Under the pieces are notes generated by a model. It was given only the letters and a program-made list of their open reading frames with translations. It did no database searches and was not told the DNA's origin. The translations under genes and the position numbers were made by a program. This document shows, piece by piece, positions 1 through 7,709 of a stretch of DNA of 64,000 nucleotides. Numbering within the stretch: position 1 is the stretch's first letter; each line of letters opens with the position of its first letter. This DNA comes from Rhodanobacter sp. DHB23 (lineage in GTDB: Bacteria; Pseudomonadota; Gammaproteobacteria; Xanthomonadales; Rhodanobacteraceae): positions 248,001 through 312,000 of the forward strand of contig NZ_JACYXK010000027.1 of NCBI RefSeq assembly GCF_014842975.1. Direction: 5' to 3'.

Positions 1-281
1 GCGATGACGGGATGCGGCAACGCATGCACCGGCATGACGGGCGCGCGCGGCAACGGTTTCAGTTCGATCGGCGGCGGCGGCTTCACGGGTGGCGGCGGCT
101 CGATCAGGGTGACCTGCGGCACCGTGGTGATCCGGTGCATCAATTCCAGCGCCTGCGGCGCCAGCGGGCGGGTGAGGATCAGCAGGGCGGCGAGGTTGAG
201 TGCGATGGTCGCACTGAGCGCGGCGATGCGCGCGGCATCGGGTTGGGGGCGAACGGCAACAGCCAGGCTTGCGGACGACAT
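1..281 (-). CDS. TonB-family energy transducer, N-terminal part (runs off window)
   Basis: The gene continues past the left edge, so only its first 93 codons are present. The protein begins MSSASLAVAV, has one hydrophobic helix at about residues 19-37, and then a proline-rich stretch at 61-80 containing EPPPPVKPPPPIEL. A cytoplasmic stub, a signal anchor and a Pro/Lys/Glu-rich periplasmic linker is the TonB layout, in which the protein passes proton-motive energy from ExbB/ExbD to outer-membrane receptors. The receptor-contacting C-terminal domain is outside the window, so the family call is inference. An AGGAGGT ribosome site 5 bases before the ATG at 281 fixes the start. A TonB-dependent receptor is encoded at 15622-18027, but nothing ties the two directly. 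Confidence 0.7.
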   Translation of the reverse strand, partial: MSSASLAVAVRPQPDAARIAALSATIALNLAALLILTRPLAPQALELMHRITTVPQVTLIEPPPPVKPPPPIELKPLPRAPVMPVHALPHPVI

Positions 282-483
282 GAGCGACCTCCTGACGGCG
301 TTTCGGTTTTTGGGTTGTGGCGCCGGCGACGCTGCGGGTGCAGGGGGACCGTCGTGGACGCGGCTTGAGCCTATGCCTGCACCCCGACGGTGCGCAAGTG
401 GACGGCCAAACGCCGCAGCGGTAGCCAGGCGGGAACGCCCGCGTTATGGTGCAATGCAGGATCACTTCCCTGCCGGAGTCGCC

Positions 484-1149
484 ATGATCGCCGCCATCGC
501 CGCCATCGCCGCATCCCCGCGCTACCGCCGCGGCGACGAATTCGCCAGCAGCCTGCTGCACGGCCTGGGCATCGTGCTCAGCATCGGCGGTCTCGCCACC
601 CTGGTGGCCTTCGCGGCACTGCGCGGCGATGCGCGCGACGTCGCCGCCTGCGTGGTCTATGGCGTCACCCTGATCCTGCTCTACACCGCTTCCACGCTGT
701 ACCACGCGATCCCCGTGGTCGCGGCCAAGCCGGTGCTGCGCACGCTGGACCACATCGCGATCTACCTGCTGATCGCCGGCACCTACACGCCGTTCACCCT
801 GATCGCCCTGCCGGGCACCTGGGGCTGGAGCCTGTTCGCCACGGTGTGGACGCTGGCCCTGGTCGGCAGCGTGCTGGAACTGGGCTGGTTCCGCCGCTGG
901 CGCAAGCTGGCCGTGCTGCTCTACGTGGGCATGGGCTGGGTCGGCATGCTCGCCTTCAAGCCACTGGCCGCGCACTTGCAGGTGGGTGGCATGGCGCTGC
1001 TGATCGGCGGCGGCGTGGCCTACACGCTCGGCGTGCCGTTCTACCTGTGGCGCAAGCTGCCGTACCAGCACACGCTGTGGCACGCCTTCGTGCTCGCCGG
1101 CAGCGTGCTGCACTACCTTGCGGTGCTGCTGTACGTGTTGCCGGGCTGA
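484..1149 (+). CDS. trhA: Haemolysin III / TrhA family (PAQR-like) membrane protein
   Basis: Integral membrane protein of 221 residues with about seven hydrophobic helices. The family's conserved polar residues are visible: His26, Ser70-x3-His74 (STLYH), Asp89-His90 (LDHIAIY) and His196-x3-His200 (HTLWH). These are the residues that bind zinc in the PAQR superfamily. Bacterial members are called haemolysin III or TrhA and are linked to membrane-lipid homeostasis; haemolysis is rarely demonstrated. The start at 484 is preferred because GGAG lies 5 bases upstream. An in-frame ATG at 454 has no such site. The gene is convergent with the DUF456 gene, with only 10 bases between them. Family certain, function uncertain. 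Confidence 0.88.
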   Translation: MIAAIAAIAASPRYRRGDEFASSLLHGLGIVLSIGGLATLVAFAALRGDARDVAACVVYGVTLILLYTASTLYHAIPVVAAKPVLRTLDHIAIYLLIAGTYTPFTLIALPGTWGWSLFATVWTLALVGSVLELGWFRRWRKLAVLLYVGMGWVGMLAFKPLAAHLQVGGMALLIGGGVAYTLGVPFYLWRKLPYQHTLWHAFVLAGSVLHYLAVLLYVLPG

Positions 1150-1159
1150 AGCCCGGCCA

Positions 1160-1648
1160 TCAGCCGAACAGCATCGCCACGCCGAACAGGCCGACCATCA
1201 CCAGCGAGATCACCAGCTTCACCAGGGTGCCGCACAGCAGGCCGATCCAGGTGCCAATGCCGACGTGGGCGGAGCGCAGCACGCTGGTGCCGGAGGAAAG
1301 CTCGCCCAGCAGCGCGCCGATGAACGGCCCGAGCAGGATGCCGGGGATGCCGAAGAACATGCCGGCGAAGGTGCCCAGCGAGGCGCCCCACAATGCGCGC
1401 CTGCTGGCGCCGACGCGTCTGGCGCCCAGCGTGCTGGAAACGAAGTCCGCGATGACGGCCACGGCACCCAGCGCGCCGATCAGCAGCAGCCACCACAGGC
1501 CGAGGTGGCGGTAATCGTCCACGGCGGCGACCAGCCAGATGCCGCCGAAGATCATCGGCACGCCCGGCAGGCTGGGCAGGATCGCGCCGACCAGGCCGCC
1601 CACGATCAGCGCGGCGCCGAGCGTGTAGAACACGATGTCGAACAGCAT
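1160..1648 (-). CDS. DUF456 family membrane protein
   Basis: Small polytopic membrane protein of 162 residues beginning MLFDIVFYTLGAALIVGG. It has four or five hydrophobic helices rich in glycine and the segment LPSLPGVPMIFGGIW near the N-terminus, typical of the DUF456 family. No biochemical role is known for the family. An upstream in-frame ATG at 1678 would add ten residues, but that ATG lies inside a palindromic repeat (1661-1784), which makes the shorter start more likely. It lies downstream of the DUF1456 gene on the same strand, with the repeat between them. No catalytic motif is visible. Confidence 0.75.
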   Translation of the reverse strand: MLFDIVFYTLGAALIVGGLVGAILPSLPGVPMIFGGIWLVAAVDDYRHLGLWWLLLIGALGAVAVIADFVSSTLGARRVGASRRALWGASLGTFAGMFFGIPGILLGPFIGALLGELSSGTSVLRSAHVGIGTWIGLLCGTLVKLVISLVMVGLFGVAMLFG

Positions 1649-1660
1649 GCGCGGGTCTCG

Positions 1661-1784
1661 GTTTTTGCGATCGTCCATGATCGCGAAATCAAACGGGCGG
1701 CCAGCCATGACCGCACTCGATCTTTATCCTTGCGATCATCCTTGATCGCGAGAATCAAACGGGCGGCCATCCATGGTCGCACTC
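1661..1784. repeat. Two tandem twin-hairpin REP units
   Basis: Two units of about 54 bp lie head to tail. Each unit, read on the minus strand, has one hairpin around GGCCA..TGGCC, then the linker CCCGTTTGATT, then a second hairpin around GCGATCA..TGATCGC. Matching units occur at 7595-7652 and 63257-63376. The array fills the gap between the 3' end of the DUF1456 gene and the start of the DUF456 gene. REP doublets of this kind are usually mobilised by RAYT transposases; none is encoded in this window. Confidence 0.75.
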
Positions 1785-1790
1785 TTCAAT

Positions 1791-2255
1791 TCAGATCTGG
1801 CGCAGGCGCTGGGTGAGACCGCGCAGGAAATGCCGCAGCAACTGGTCGCCGCAGGGGCGGTAGTTGGGGTGTTCGGGCTTGCGGAACAGCGCGGTGAGTT
1901 CCGATTTCGACAGCGGGAAACCCGCGGCAGCGAGGATGGCGTGCAGGTCGTCGTCGCGCAGCTCGAACGCCACGCGCAGCTTCTTCAGCACGAGGTTGTT
2001 GGTGACGCGCTTCGCCACCGGCAAGGCGGGACGGCTTTCGTCGCGGCCGCGCAGGTGCGTCACCAGGCCGTCGAGGAAGTGCGCCATCACCTTGTCGGGA
2101 CAGTCCTGGTAGCCGGGTTCGTCGTCCTTCTTCAGGAACGCGTCGAAGTCGGCCTGCGGCACCGCGAGTCCGGCCAGCGCGGTGATCGCCGCGAGCTTGC
2201 CGTCGGGCAGGTCGAGCATGTAGCGCACGCTGCGCAGGATGTCGTTGTTGATCAT
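1791..2255 (-). CDS. DUF1456 family protein (YehS-like)
   Basis: Soluble protein of 154 residues built from two related halves of about 70 residues. Each half has a short helix-rich motif followed by a conserved segment: DDEPGYQDCPDKVMAHFLDGL in the first half (shown to position 93) matches KPEHPNYRPCGDQLLRHFLRGL in the second. This duplicated arrangement is the DUF1456/YehS family. Family members are widespread in gammaproteobacteria and have no established function. No signal peptide or membrane segment is present. The gene ends just before the REP array at 1661-1784. Confidence 0.85.
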   Translation of the reverse strand: MINNDILRSVRYMLDLPDGKLAAITALAGLAVPQADFDAFLKKDDEPGYQDCPDKVMAHFLDGLVTHLRGRDESRPALPVAKRVTNNLVLKKLRVAFELRDDDLHAILAAAGFPLSKSELTALFRKPEHPNYRPCGDQLLRHFLRGLTQRLRQI

Positions 2256-2349
2256 GCGGGCATTGTATCGGGGCTTGCCGGTGCCGTTCGCAGCGTGCGG
2301 TGGATGGCCCGGCCACGCCGCACCGCATCCGGAAGCCGGCGGACTCCGC

Positions 2350-2721
2350 TCAACCCTGCCGCCAGTGCCTGCCGCACAACAGCCACGCGACGAACACGCC
2401 CACCGCCGCGCCCAGCAGCTCGCACATCGCGCGCGTGCCGATGCCGTCCGGATCGTGCACCTCGGCCAGCTTGGCCTGCAGCAGCTGCAGCGACTGCAGG
2501 CGCGCGTAGTTGAAATAGAACAGGTTCCAGAAGTCCACGCGCCCGGTCAGCACCAGCGCGAGGAAGTACGACCAGGCGATCTGCCGCGCGTCGTTCCAGC
2601 CATTGCGCCGGCCGAACGCATGGAAGGCGAGATACAGCACGAGGCCGGCGCCAAGGCTGATCGCGCCAGCCTCCAGGCCGCCGATCCAGCCGTATCCCAT
2701 CCACGATTGGTCGTAGTTCAT
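2350..2721 (-). CDS. Small four-helix membrane protein of unknown function
   Basis: Predicted inner-membrane protein of 123 residues starting MNYDQSWMGYGWIGG. Four hydrophobic segments are visible: about 15-37 (GAISLGAGLVLYLAFHAF), a mid-protein pair around IAWSYFLALVLTG, and a C-terminal helix ELLGAAVGVFVAWLLCG. I do not recognise the family. An in-frame ATG at 2736 is possible, but the start at 2721 has AGGG upstream. The gene is divergent from nicotinamidase (2802) with about 80 bases between them, so both promoters probably lie in that gap. Confidence 0.6.
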   Translation of the reverse strand: MNYDQSWMGYGWIGGLEAGAISLGAGLVLYLAFHAFGRRNGWNDARQIAWSYFLALVLTGRVDFWNLFYFNYARLQSLQLLQAKLAEVHDPDGIGTRAMCELLGAAVGVFVAWLLCGRHWRQG

Positions 2722-2801
2722 CGCACCCTGTTCCATCCGCACCGAACCCGCATTATGCCTGCGCGCTAGACTTTCGCCCTTGCCATGCACACGGGACCGC
2801 C

Positions 2802-3443
2802 ATGCCTTTCGCCAGCACCGAACGCACCGCCCTGATCGTGGTGGACGTGCAGCCGGATTTCATGCCCGGCGGCACGCTGGCCTGCCACGAGGGCGACGCC
2901 ATCGTGCCCGGCATCGCCCGCCTGCTGCGCGCGCGCCGCTTCCGCCACGTGGTGGCCACGCAGGACTGGCATCCGCCGGGCCACGCTTCCTTCGCCAGCT
3001 CGCACCCGGGCACGCAGGCGTTCCAGCAGATCGACCTGCACGGCCATCCGCAGACGCTGTGGCCGGACCACTGCGTGCAGGGCACGCCGGGCGCGGCGCT
3101 GCACCCGGGCGTCGACTGGTCGGCGGCCGACCTGATCCTGCGCAAGGGCAGCGACCGGCAGGTGGATTCGTACAGCGGCTTCCGCGAGAACCACGGCCCG
3201 CACGGCACGCGGCCCGCCACCGGCCTCGCCGGATGGCTGCGCGAACGCGGCGTGGACGAGGTGCTGGTATGCGGCCTCGCGCGCGACGTCTGCGTGCTGT
3301 GGACGGCGCAGGATGCGCAGGCGGCCGGCTTCAGGGCCGGCCTGCTGTGGGAGCTTTCGCGCCCGGTGACGCCGGCCAGCGACGAGGCAACCCGCGCCAC
3401 GCTGGCCGCGCAAGGCATCGCCCTGGTCCGGCTCGACGACTAA
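2802..3443 (+). CDS. pncA: Nicotinamidase / pyrazinamidase
   Basis: Cytosolic amidohydrolase of 213 residues that converts nicotinamide to nicotinic acid in the NAD salvage pathway. The isochorismatase-like fold and the family catalytic triad are all visible: Asp15 (VVDVQPDF), Lys115 (ILRKGSD) and Cys164 (ARDVCVLW). The metal site is Asp55-x-His57-x3-His61 in QDWHPPGH. Length is normal for the family. The motif WPDHCVQGTPGA is also characteristic. It is followed after 31 bases by a small unknown gene on the same strand, which might be co-transcribed. By family, the same enzyme activates the drug pyrazinamide in mycobacteria. Confidence 0.95.
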   Translation: MPFASTERTALIVVDVQPDFMPGGTLACHEGDAIVPGIARLLRARRFRHVVATQDWHPPGHASFASSHPGTQAFQQIDLHGHPQTLWPDHCVQGTPGAALHPGVDWSAADLILRKGSDRQVDSYSGFRENHGPHGTRPATGLAGWLRERGVDEVLVCGLARDVCVLWTAQDAQAAGFRAGLLWELSRPVTPASDEATRATLAAQGIALVRLDD

Positions 3444-3474
3444 ACTGCAGGCGCTGATACCTCGGACGACGACG

Positions 3475-3750
3475 ATGGCTGAACGCGAATTCCCGGATTA
3501 CACCGTGCGCTCCGGCGCCAGCCTCGAAGGCTCGCGCTACACGGCGTGGCTGTGCGTGGTGCCGCATGGCCACGGCTTCCCCGTGTACTACGCGATCTGC
3601 GAGAACCGCAGCTTCCGCCACCAGGACCTGGCCGAAAACGCCGCGGATGAGGCACTGCTCGCGGTGCTGGCGCTGGAGGAGGACGGTACGCCGGTATTCC
3701 CGGACGACTACACCGGCTTCGCCGACGAGGCGCCCGCCAATCCGGCGTAA
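3475..3750 (+). CDS. Small protein of unknown function (91 aa)
   Basis: Small acidic soluble protein beginning MAEREFPDYTVRSGASLEG, without signal peptide or membrane helix. The middle reads like a compact beta-rich domain (RYTAWLCVVPHGHGFPVYYAICENRSF) followed by a helix rich in Ala, Glu and Leu. I do not recognise the family. It lies 31 bases after pncA on the same strand. Its last 43 bases overlap the 3' end of the convergent PIN-domain gene. GC-rich third positions support it as a real gene, but no homology is claimed. Confidence 0.55.
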   Translation: MAEREFPDYTVRSGASLEGSRYTAWLCVVPHGHGFPVYYAICENRSFRHQDLAENAADEALLAVLALEEDGTPVFPDDYTGFADEAPANPA

Positions 3751-4187
3751 GCGCCTGACCAGTCCTGCGGCGTCACGATGTCGAAACCGTGGTCGCGCCG
3801 CGTGCGCCGCGCCAGCTTCAGGAGTTCCTTGTCGCGGCTGAGCAGCCATTGCGCGCCGCAGGCCTGCGCGAGTTCGAGGAACATCTGGTCGTCGGGATCG
3901 GCGCAGCGCGGCAGCCCGGGCAGCGCCGGCACCGGCTGGCGCTCCGCTTCCGGCAACAGGCGCAGGTGCGCATCGAACGCCGCAGCGGCGGCATCGCGCC
4001 GCGCCGCATCCAGCGCCAGTTGCGGATAGCCGAGCACCTCCAGCCATTCATCGCGGCAGGCCGCATCGGTGGCCGCCTCCACCGTTCCCGCGCGCAACGC
4101 CTCGCGCAGGGCCATGCACTGCGCATCGCCGAACACGAACAGGTCGAGGCAGACGTTGGTGTCCAGCACCAGGCGCGGCGGCGGCAT
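3708..4187 (-). CDS. PIN-domain nuclease-like protein
   Basis: A 159-residue PIN-domain protein. The N-terminal strand RLVLDTNVCLDLF carries the first conserved Asp (residue 9), and a later acidic cluster DPDDQMFLELA supplies the distal metal-binding Asp residues, followed by LLSRDKELLKLA. PIN domains are Mg-dependent ribonuclease folds, often toxins or rRNA-processing enzymes. No antitoxin-like small gene is next to it; its ATG instead overlaps the stop of the HAD-phosphatase gene (ATGA), so the two are translationally coupled. This argues for a housekeeping role rather than a classical VapC toxin. The family is recognised with good confidence; the substrate is unknown. Confidence 0.8.
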   Translation of the reverse strand: MPPPRLVLDTNVCLDLFVFGDAQCMALREALRAGTVEAATDAACRDEWLEVLGYPQLALDAARRDAAAAAFDAHLRLLPEAERQPVPALPGLPRCADPDDQMFLELAQACGAQWLLSRDKELLKLARRTRRDHGFDIVTPQDWSGAYAGLAGASSAKPV

Positions 4188-4900
4188 CAGGCCAGCGCGT
4201 CCAGTTGCGCCAGTGCGGCGGGGATTCCCGACGCATCCGCCACCTCGCGCATGCGCGGCGCGTCCCGTGCGTCCAGTCCGTTCTCCAGCTCGTGCGCCCA
4301 GGTCACGTGGTAGGGCATGTGCACGCCCCAGCCGCCGAGGCGCAGCACCGGCTCGATGTCCGAACGCAGCGAATTGCCCACCATGGCGAACTCGTGCGGC
4401 GCGACGCCGAACTCGTCCAGCAGGCGCCGGTAGGTGGCCGCGTCCTTCTCGGAAACGATCTCGATGCGGCGGAACAACCCGGCCAACCCCGATTCGGCCA
4501 CCTTCTTCTCCTGGTGGAACAGGTCGCCCTTGGTGATCAGCACCACCGCATGCGCTTCGGCCACCGCCGCCACCGCCGCGCGGATACCGGGCAGCAGCTC
4601 CACCGGGTGCTGCAGCACGCGCTTGCCGATCTCGACCAGCCGGTGGATGTCCTGCGCACCGATGCGGCCCTCGCTGAGCGCGATGGCGGTTTCCACCATC
4701 GACAGCGTCATGCCCTTGGCGCCGTAGCCGAACAGCGCGAGGTTGCTGCGCTCGGTGGCCAGCATGCGCGCGTGCACCGCGCTGTCGGCCAGGTCGGCGT
4801 AGTTGCCCACGATGGCGGCGAATTCGGCGTTGGCCTCGCGGTAATAGTCCTCGCTGCGCCAGAGCGTGTCGTCGCCGTCGAAACCCACCATCTTCAGCAT
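4187..4900 (-). CDS. HAD-superfamily hydrolase
   Basis: A 237-residue haloacid-dehalogenase-type phosphatase. Motif I is FDGDDTLW (nucleophile Asp8, acid/base Asp10), motif II is VLITKGD, and the motif III/IV region includes SEKDAATY and MVGNSLRSDIEP. The helical cap between motifs I and II makes it a subclass I member, like phosphoglycolate- or pyrimidine-nucleotide phosphatases. The substrate cannot be read from the sequence. Its stop codon overlaps the start of the PIN-domain gene by 3 bases, so the two form a small operon. Confidence 0.85.
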   Translation of the reverse strand: MLKMVGFDGDDTLWRSEDYYREANAEFAAIVGNYADLADSAVHARMLATERSNLALFGYGAKGMTLSMVETAIALSEGRIGAQDIHRLVEIGKRVLQHPVELLPGIRAAVAAVAEAHAVVLITKGDLFHQEKKVAESGLAGLFRRIEIVSEKDAATYRRLLDEFGVAPHEFAMVGNSLRSDIEPVLRLGGWGVHMPYHVTWAHELENGLDARDAPRMREVADASGIPAALAQLDALA

Positions 4901-5008
4901 GACTGCCTCGCTGTGCCTGAATCGCGGAGAAGCGCCGGATTATCCGCGACATCGCCGCGATACGGTGCATGGCCTAAGCTCGCACCATTGTCCCGCGCGG
5001 AGAAAGCC

Positions 5009-5761
5009 ATGCGCCGCCACCTGTCGTTGTTGCTGCCGTTCGCCGTCGCCGCCTGCGCGTCCATGCCGCTGGCCGCCGCCGATGCGACCACGCCGGATCC
5101 CGCCTTGCTGGCCGGCTACCACTGGCGACTGGTGCTGGCCACCGACCACGACGGCCAGCGCATCGACGCGCTGTTCGTGCGTCCGGACAGACCGCTGCAA
5201 CTGGATTTCGCCAACGGCCGGCTCAGCGTGCGCAACGCCTGCAACGGCATCGGCGGCAGCTACCGGATCGCGGACGGCCAACTGGTTGTCGGCCCGATGA
5301 TGCACACCATGATGGCCTGCCGCGAGCCGGGGCTGAACCAGTTGGACGGCCTGATCGACCAGCGCCTCGCGAGCCGTCCCGCCATCGAGGTCACCAGGCA
5401 TGGCGACGCGCCGCAACTGCAACTGCGCACCGCCGCCGGCGACACCCTGGATTTCACCGGCGAGCCCACGGCCGAGACGCGCTACGGCGGCCCCGGCACC
5501 ACCGAATTCCTGGAAGTGGCGGCGCGGACCGTGCCTTGCCAGCAAAGCCAGCCCTGCCTGGACGTGCGCGAGGTCCACTACGACGCCAACGGCCTCAAGA
5601 CCGGCACGCCCGGCGACTGGCATGCGCTGCCCGCCATCGAGGGCTACACGCATCAGGCCGGCGTGCACGACGTGGTGCGCGTGAAGCGCTACGCCAGCGG
5701 CAATGCGTCCGCGGCCTACGTGCTGGACATGGTGGTGGAGACCGGCACCCCGAAACCGTGA
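5009..5761 (+). CDS. META-domain (HslJ-like) lipoprotein with DUF4377-type C-terminus
   Basis: Secreted lipoprotein of 250 residues. The signal peptide ends in a lipobox AVAA-Cys16. The META domain spans about residues 30-150 with LAGYHWRLVLA, LSVRNACNGIGGSYRIADGQL and MMACREPGLNQLD; the paired cysteines and NxCNxxGG-like motif are typical of HslJ-type proteins. A second domain from about 165 (LEVAARTVPCQQSQPCLDVREV, here to position 186) resembles DUF4377, which often follows META domains. HslJ in E. coli is heat-inducible and linked to novobiocin tolerance; the molecular role is unknown. The start at 5009 is preceded by GGAGA. Confidence 0.8.
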   Translation: MRRHLSLLLPFAVAACASMPLAAADATTPDPALLAGYHWRLVLATDHDGQRIDALFVRPDRPLQLDFANGRLSVRNACNGIGGSYRIADGQLVVGPMMHTMMACREPGLNQLDGLIDQRLASRPAIEVTRHGDAPQLQLRTAAGDTLDFTGEPTAETRYGGPGTTEFLEVAARTVPCQQSQPCLDVREVHYDANGLKTGTPGDWHALPAIEGYTHQAGVHDVVRVKRYASGNASAAYVLDMVVETGTPKP

Positions 5762-5780
5762 ACGCGGGGCGCGGCGACGG

Positions 5781-6155
5781 TCACGCGCCCACGCGCCGGC
5801 GCACCGCCTCGAAGTCGCGCAGCGGCCGCACCTCGATGCAGCCGGTCTGCGCCCACGGCAGCTCGGCGGCCATGCGGATCGCCTCTTCCTCGCTGTCCGC
5901 CTCCACCAGGTTGAAGCCGGCGAGGTATTCCTTGGTTTCCGCAAACGGGCCGTCCAGCACCAGGGTCCTGCCCGCGCGGATGCGTACCGATTTCGCCGTA
6001 GCTGGCGCTTCAAGCTGCTGCGCGTCCAGCAGCCTGCCCTGCCCGCGCAGTTCGTCCGCGTGCGTGATGCACGCATGCATGCGCGTGTCGAACTCGCCCG
6101 GCGGCAGGGCATCGAGCAGGGCGTCGTCGCTGTAGACCAGCAGCAGGTATTTCAT
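5781..6155 (-). CDS. YciI/DGPF-family protein
   Basis: A 124-residue protein beginning MKYLLLVYSDDALLDALPPG. The central motif VLDGPFAETKEYLAGFNLVEA contains the DGPF(A/T)E(T/S)KE signature of the YciI-like DGPF family (alpha-beta ferredoxin-like dimers). The C-terminal half has the usual (D/E)SEEEAIRMAAELPWAQTGCIEVRPL sequence, written here in part. Members are often found near ECF sigma-factor genes and have no firmly established activity. An upstream in-frame ATG would add 14 Arg-rich residues and is less likely, since family members start at MKYLLLVY. Convergent with the META-domain gene. Confidence 0.85.
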   Translation of the reverse strand: MKYLLLVYSDDALLDALPPGEFDTRMHACITHADELRGQGRLLDAQQLEAPATAKSVRIRAGRTLVLDGPFAETKEYLAGFNLVEADSEEEAIRMAAELPWAQTGCIEVRPLRDFEAVRRRVGA

Positions 6156-6350
6156 GGCGCGCTCGCATCGCGGCGATGGGAAACCCGATGCTCGCACACA
6201 TCACCGGCACGTGCCGACGGAGCATCCCTTGACTCAGGCCCGCAAGGAGGAAGGGCCCGGACATCGGCGGGCGCCAGTAAGACCGACGTAGGCAAGCCAG
6301 GGACAGAAACGCAGGTGTGTCGCGAGCCCCGCCCCTCGTCCCACAGGGGA
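6156..6350. other. Unassigned non-coding segment before the MITE-like element
   Basis: No gene with convincing start site or domain was found. The stretch is GC-rich and ends in CACAGGGGA (6342-6350), which is repeated directly after the mobile element at 6545-6553. A reading frame on the minus strand exists but has no ribosome site and no recognisable domain. Confidence 0.5.
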
Positions 6351-6544
6351 CCTGATCAGCGTCGTGTCTCAGCGGCAAGCTGATTTGCTCCTCCCCCTGC
6401 TTGCAGGGGGAGGCTGGGAGGGGGTGAAACCTTGCGAAGGACTCTCATGGCTTGCCTCGCAAGAGCCTGACCCCACCCAGCCCTCCCCTGCATGCAGGGG
6501 AGGGAGACAGAACATGGCACGACTGGGACTCGACGCTAATCAGG
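6351..6544. mobile_element. MITE-like palindromic element with 9-bp target duplication
   Basis: The 194-bp element has imperfect terminal inverted repeats: left CCTGATCAGCGTCGTGTCTC (6351-6370), right end read inward CCTGATTAGCGTCGAGTCCC, matching at 17 of these 20 positions. The perfect direct repeat CACAGGGGA flanks it at 6342-6350 and 6545-6553, a 9-bp target duplication. Inside are two hairpins, CTCCCCCTGC/GCAGGGGGAG near 6391-6415 and CCCTCCCCTGC/GCAGGGGAGGG near 6480-6503. It encodes no protein. A second copy lies at 45237-45491. These are the marks of a non-autonomous element moved by a transposase supplied in trans. Confidence 0.8.
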
Positions 6545-6560
6545 CACAGGGGAGAGGGGG

Positions 6561-7487
6561 TCATCCCCGGCCGTGCGCCAGCGCGTAGTCGATCGCCGCG
6601 CGCACCGCCGCCGCCTGCGCGTCGTTGCACTGCGCGGGCGTGGCGCGCGGGCTGTCCGGGTAGACCTCGGTGGTGGTGCGGTAATGCGCGTTGGTGATGC
6701 CGGCGCACAGGCCCAGCTTGCGGCAGTCGTATTCGATCACGCCATGCGCCACCACCGGCGAGCCGATGATGGTGCCGTCGGGATCGGCCGGCGCGATGTG
6801 GGTGACCTTGGCCACCTCCGCGATCACCGCCTGCTGGAAGGCCGGCTCCGGCCGCGCGCTGTCCGCGCACAGGTAGAAACCGTCCGGGATGGTGCCCGGC
6901 TCGAACGGCTTGCCGTCGCGCGCGGCCAGCGCGGGACGGTATTCGCTCTCGTCGGTGTCGGTGGTCTCGTGCAGGTCGATGTGCATGCACGCCGTGTCGC
7001 GCAACGGCGAGAGCAGGCGCCACAGCGCGGCGGACTCCTGCGCCGGGCTGTCCGCGCGGAAATTGCGGTTGGGGTCCAGCGCATCCGCGTTCCAGCGATG
7101 GATGCGCTCGTAGCCCCACGGGCTCACGCAGGGCACGGCCAGCAGGTTGACGCGGCCCGCGTAGCGCGCCGCGTCGTGCTCGAGGAATTGCAGCGCGCCG
7201 TGCACGCCGCTGGTCTCGTAGCCGTGCACGCCGCCGGTGAGCAGCATCACCGGTAGCGCGTCGTTCCAGTCGCGGCTCTTCACGAAGAACAGCGGGTAGC
7301 TTTCCGGCGCGTAGTCCAGCCGCCCGTACTCGCCCACCTCGAAGTTCGCCCGCAACGCCATGATGCGATCCTGCACTTCATCCGCGTAGCTGCGCAGGCG
7401 GCGCTGGCGCGCGCGCCATTCGGCGACTTCCGCCGCCCCCCAGGGCTTGCCGGGCGTACCGATGGGATAGAAGGCGGGTGCGGTCAT
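6561..7487 (-). CDS. M14-family zinc carboxypeptidase-like hydrolase
   Basis: A 308-residue metallo-hydrolase of the M14 / succinylglutamate-desuccinylase superfamily. The zinc ligands are His88 and Glu91 in GGVHGYE and His173 in HIDLHET; substrate-binding Arg is in DPNRNF (141), and the catalytic Glu is probably Glu274 in TTTEVYP. No signal peptide is visible, so it acts in the cytosol. The family includes carboxypeptidases and deacylases, and sequence alone does not say which. The gene stands alone on the minus strand, its 3' end just beyond the MITE-like element. Confidence 0.82.
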   Translation of the reverse strand: MTAPAFYPIGTPGKPWGAAEVAEWRARQRRLRSYADEVQDRIMALRANFEVGEYGRLDYAPESYPLFFVKSRDWNDALPVMLLTGGVHGYETSGVHGALQFLEHDAARYAGRVNLLAVPCVSPWGYERIHRWNADALDPNRNFRADSPAQESAALWRLLSPLRDTACMHIDLHETTDTDESEYRPALAARDGKPFEPGTIPDGFYLCADSARPEPAFQQAVIAEVAKVTHIAPADPDGTIIGSPVVAHGVIEYDCRKLGLCAGITNAHYRTTTEVYPDSPRATPAQCNDAQAAAVRAAIDYALAHGRG

Positions 7488-7594
7488 GACGGGCTCCACT
7501 GCGACGATCGACTGGCTTGGGACTCTAGCACCGCGCCGGTATCGCGCCCGCGACTGTGCGCGATTCCGCGTTGCCGGCACGGCTCTTCCTGAAG

Positions 7595-7652
7595 GGTACG
7601 GCCACGGATGACCGCCCATTCGATCTCCGCGCCCATGGACGAACGCAAAAAC
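7595..7652. repeat. Single twin-hairpin REP unit
   Basis: One unit of the same family as 1661-1784 and 63257-63376: GGCCACGGATGACC hairpin, the linker CGCCCATTCGAT, then a hairpin around GCCCATGGACGAACGC. It lies immediately beside the terminator at 7654-7682. Confidence 0.65.
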
Positions 7653-7653
7653 G

Positions 7654-7682
7654 AAAGCCGCCGCACGGGGTGCGGCGGCTTT
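7654..7682 (-). terminator. Rho-independent terminator of the OmpH-like gene
   Basis: A perfect 12-bp stem AAAGCCGCCGCA / TGCGGCGGCTTT with a 5-base loop lies 28 bases after the stop of the OmpH-like gene. On the minus strand it is followed by CGTTTTTGCG, giving the uridine-rich tail. Confidence 0.85.
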
Positions 7683-7709
7683 CCGGTTTCGCTGCGTCGT
7701 CGCTGGCGC

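Noticed and set aside
4-483. N-terminal extension of the TrhA-like protein back to the window edge
   Set aside because: The stretch is antisense to the TonB-like gene and has Gly/Ala/Arg-rich shadow composition; GGAG before 484 marks the true start.
3708-4187. VapBC-type toxin-antitoxin module
   Set aside because: No antitoxin-like gene adjoins the PIN protein; it is coupled to a HAD phosphatase instead.
6198-6363. Minus-strand frame encoding MSGPFLLAGLSQGMLRRHVP
   Set aside because: No ribosome site, domain or neighbour support; left as unassigned sequence.
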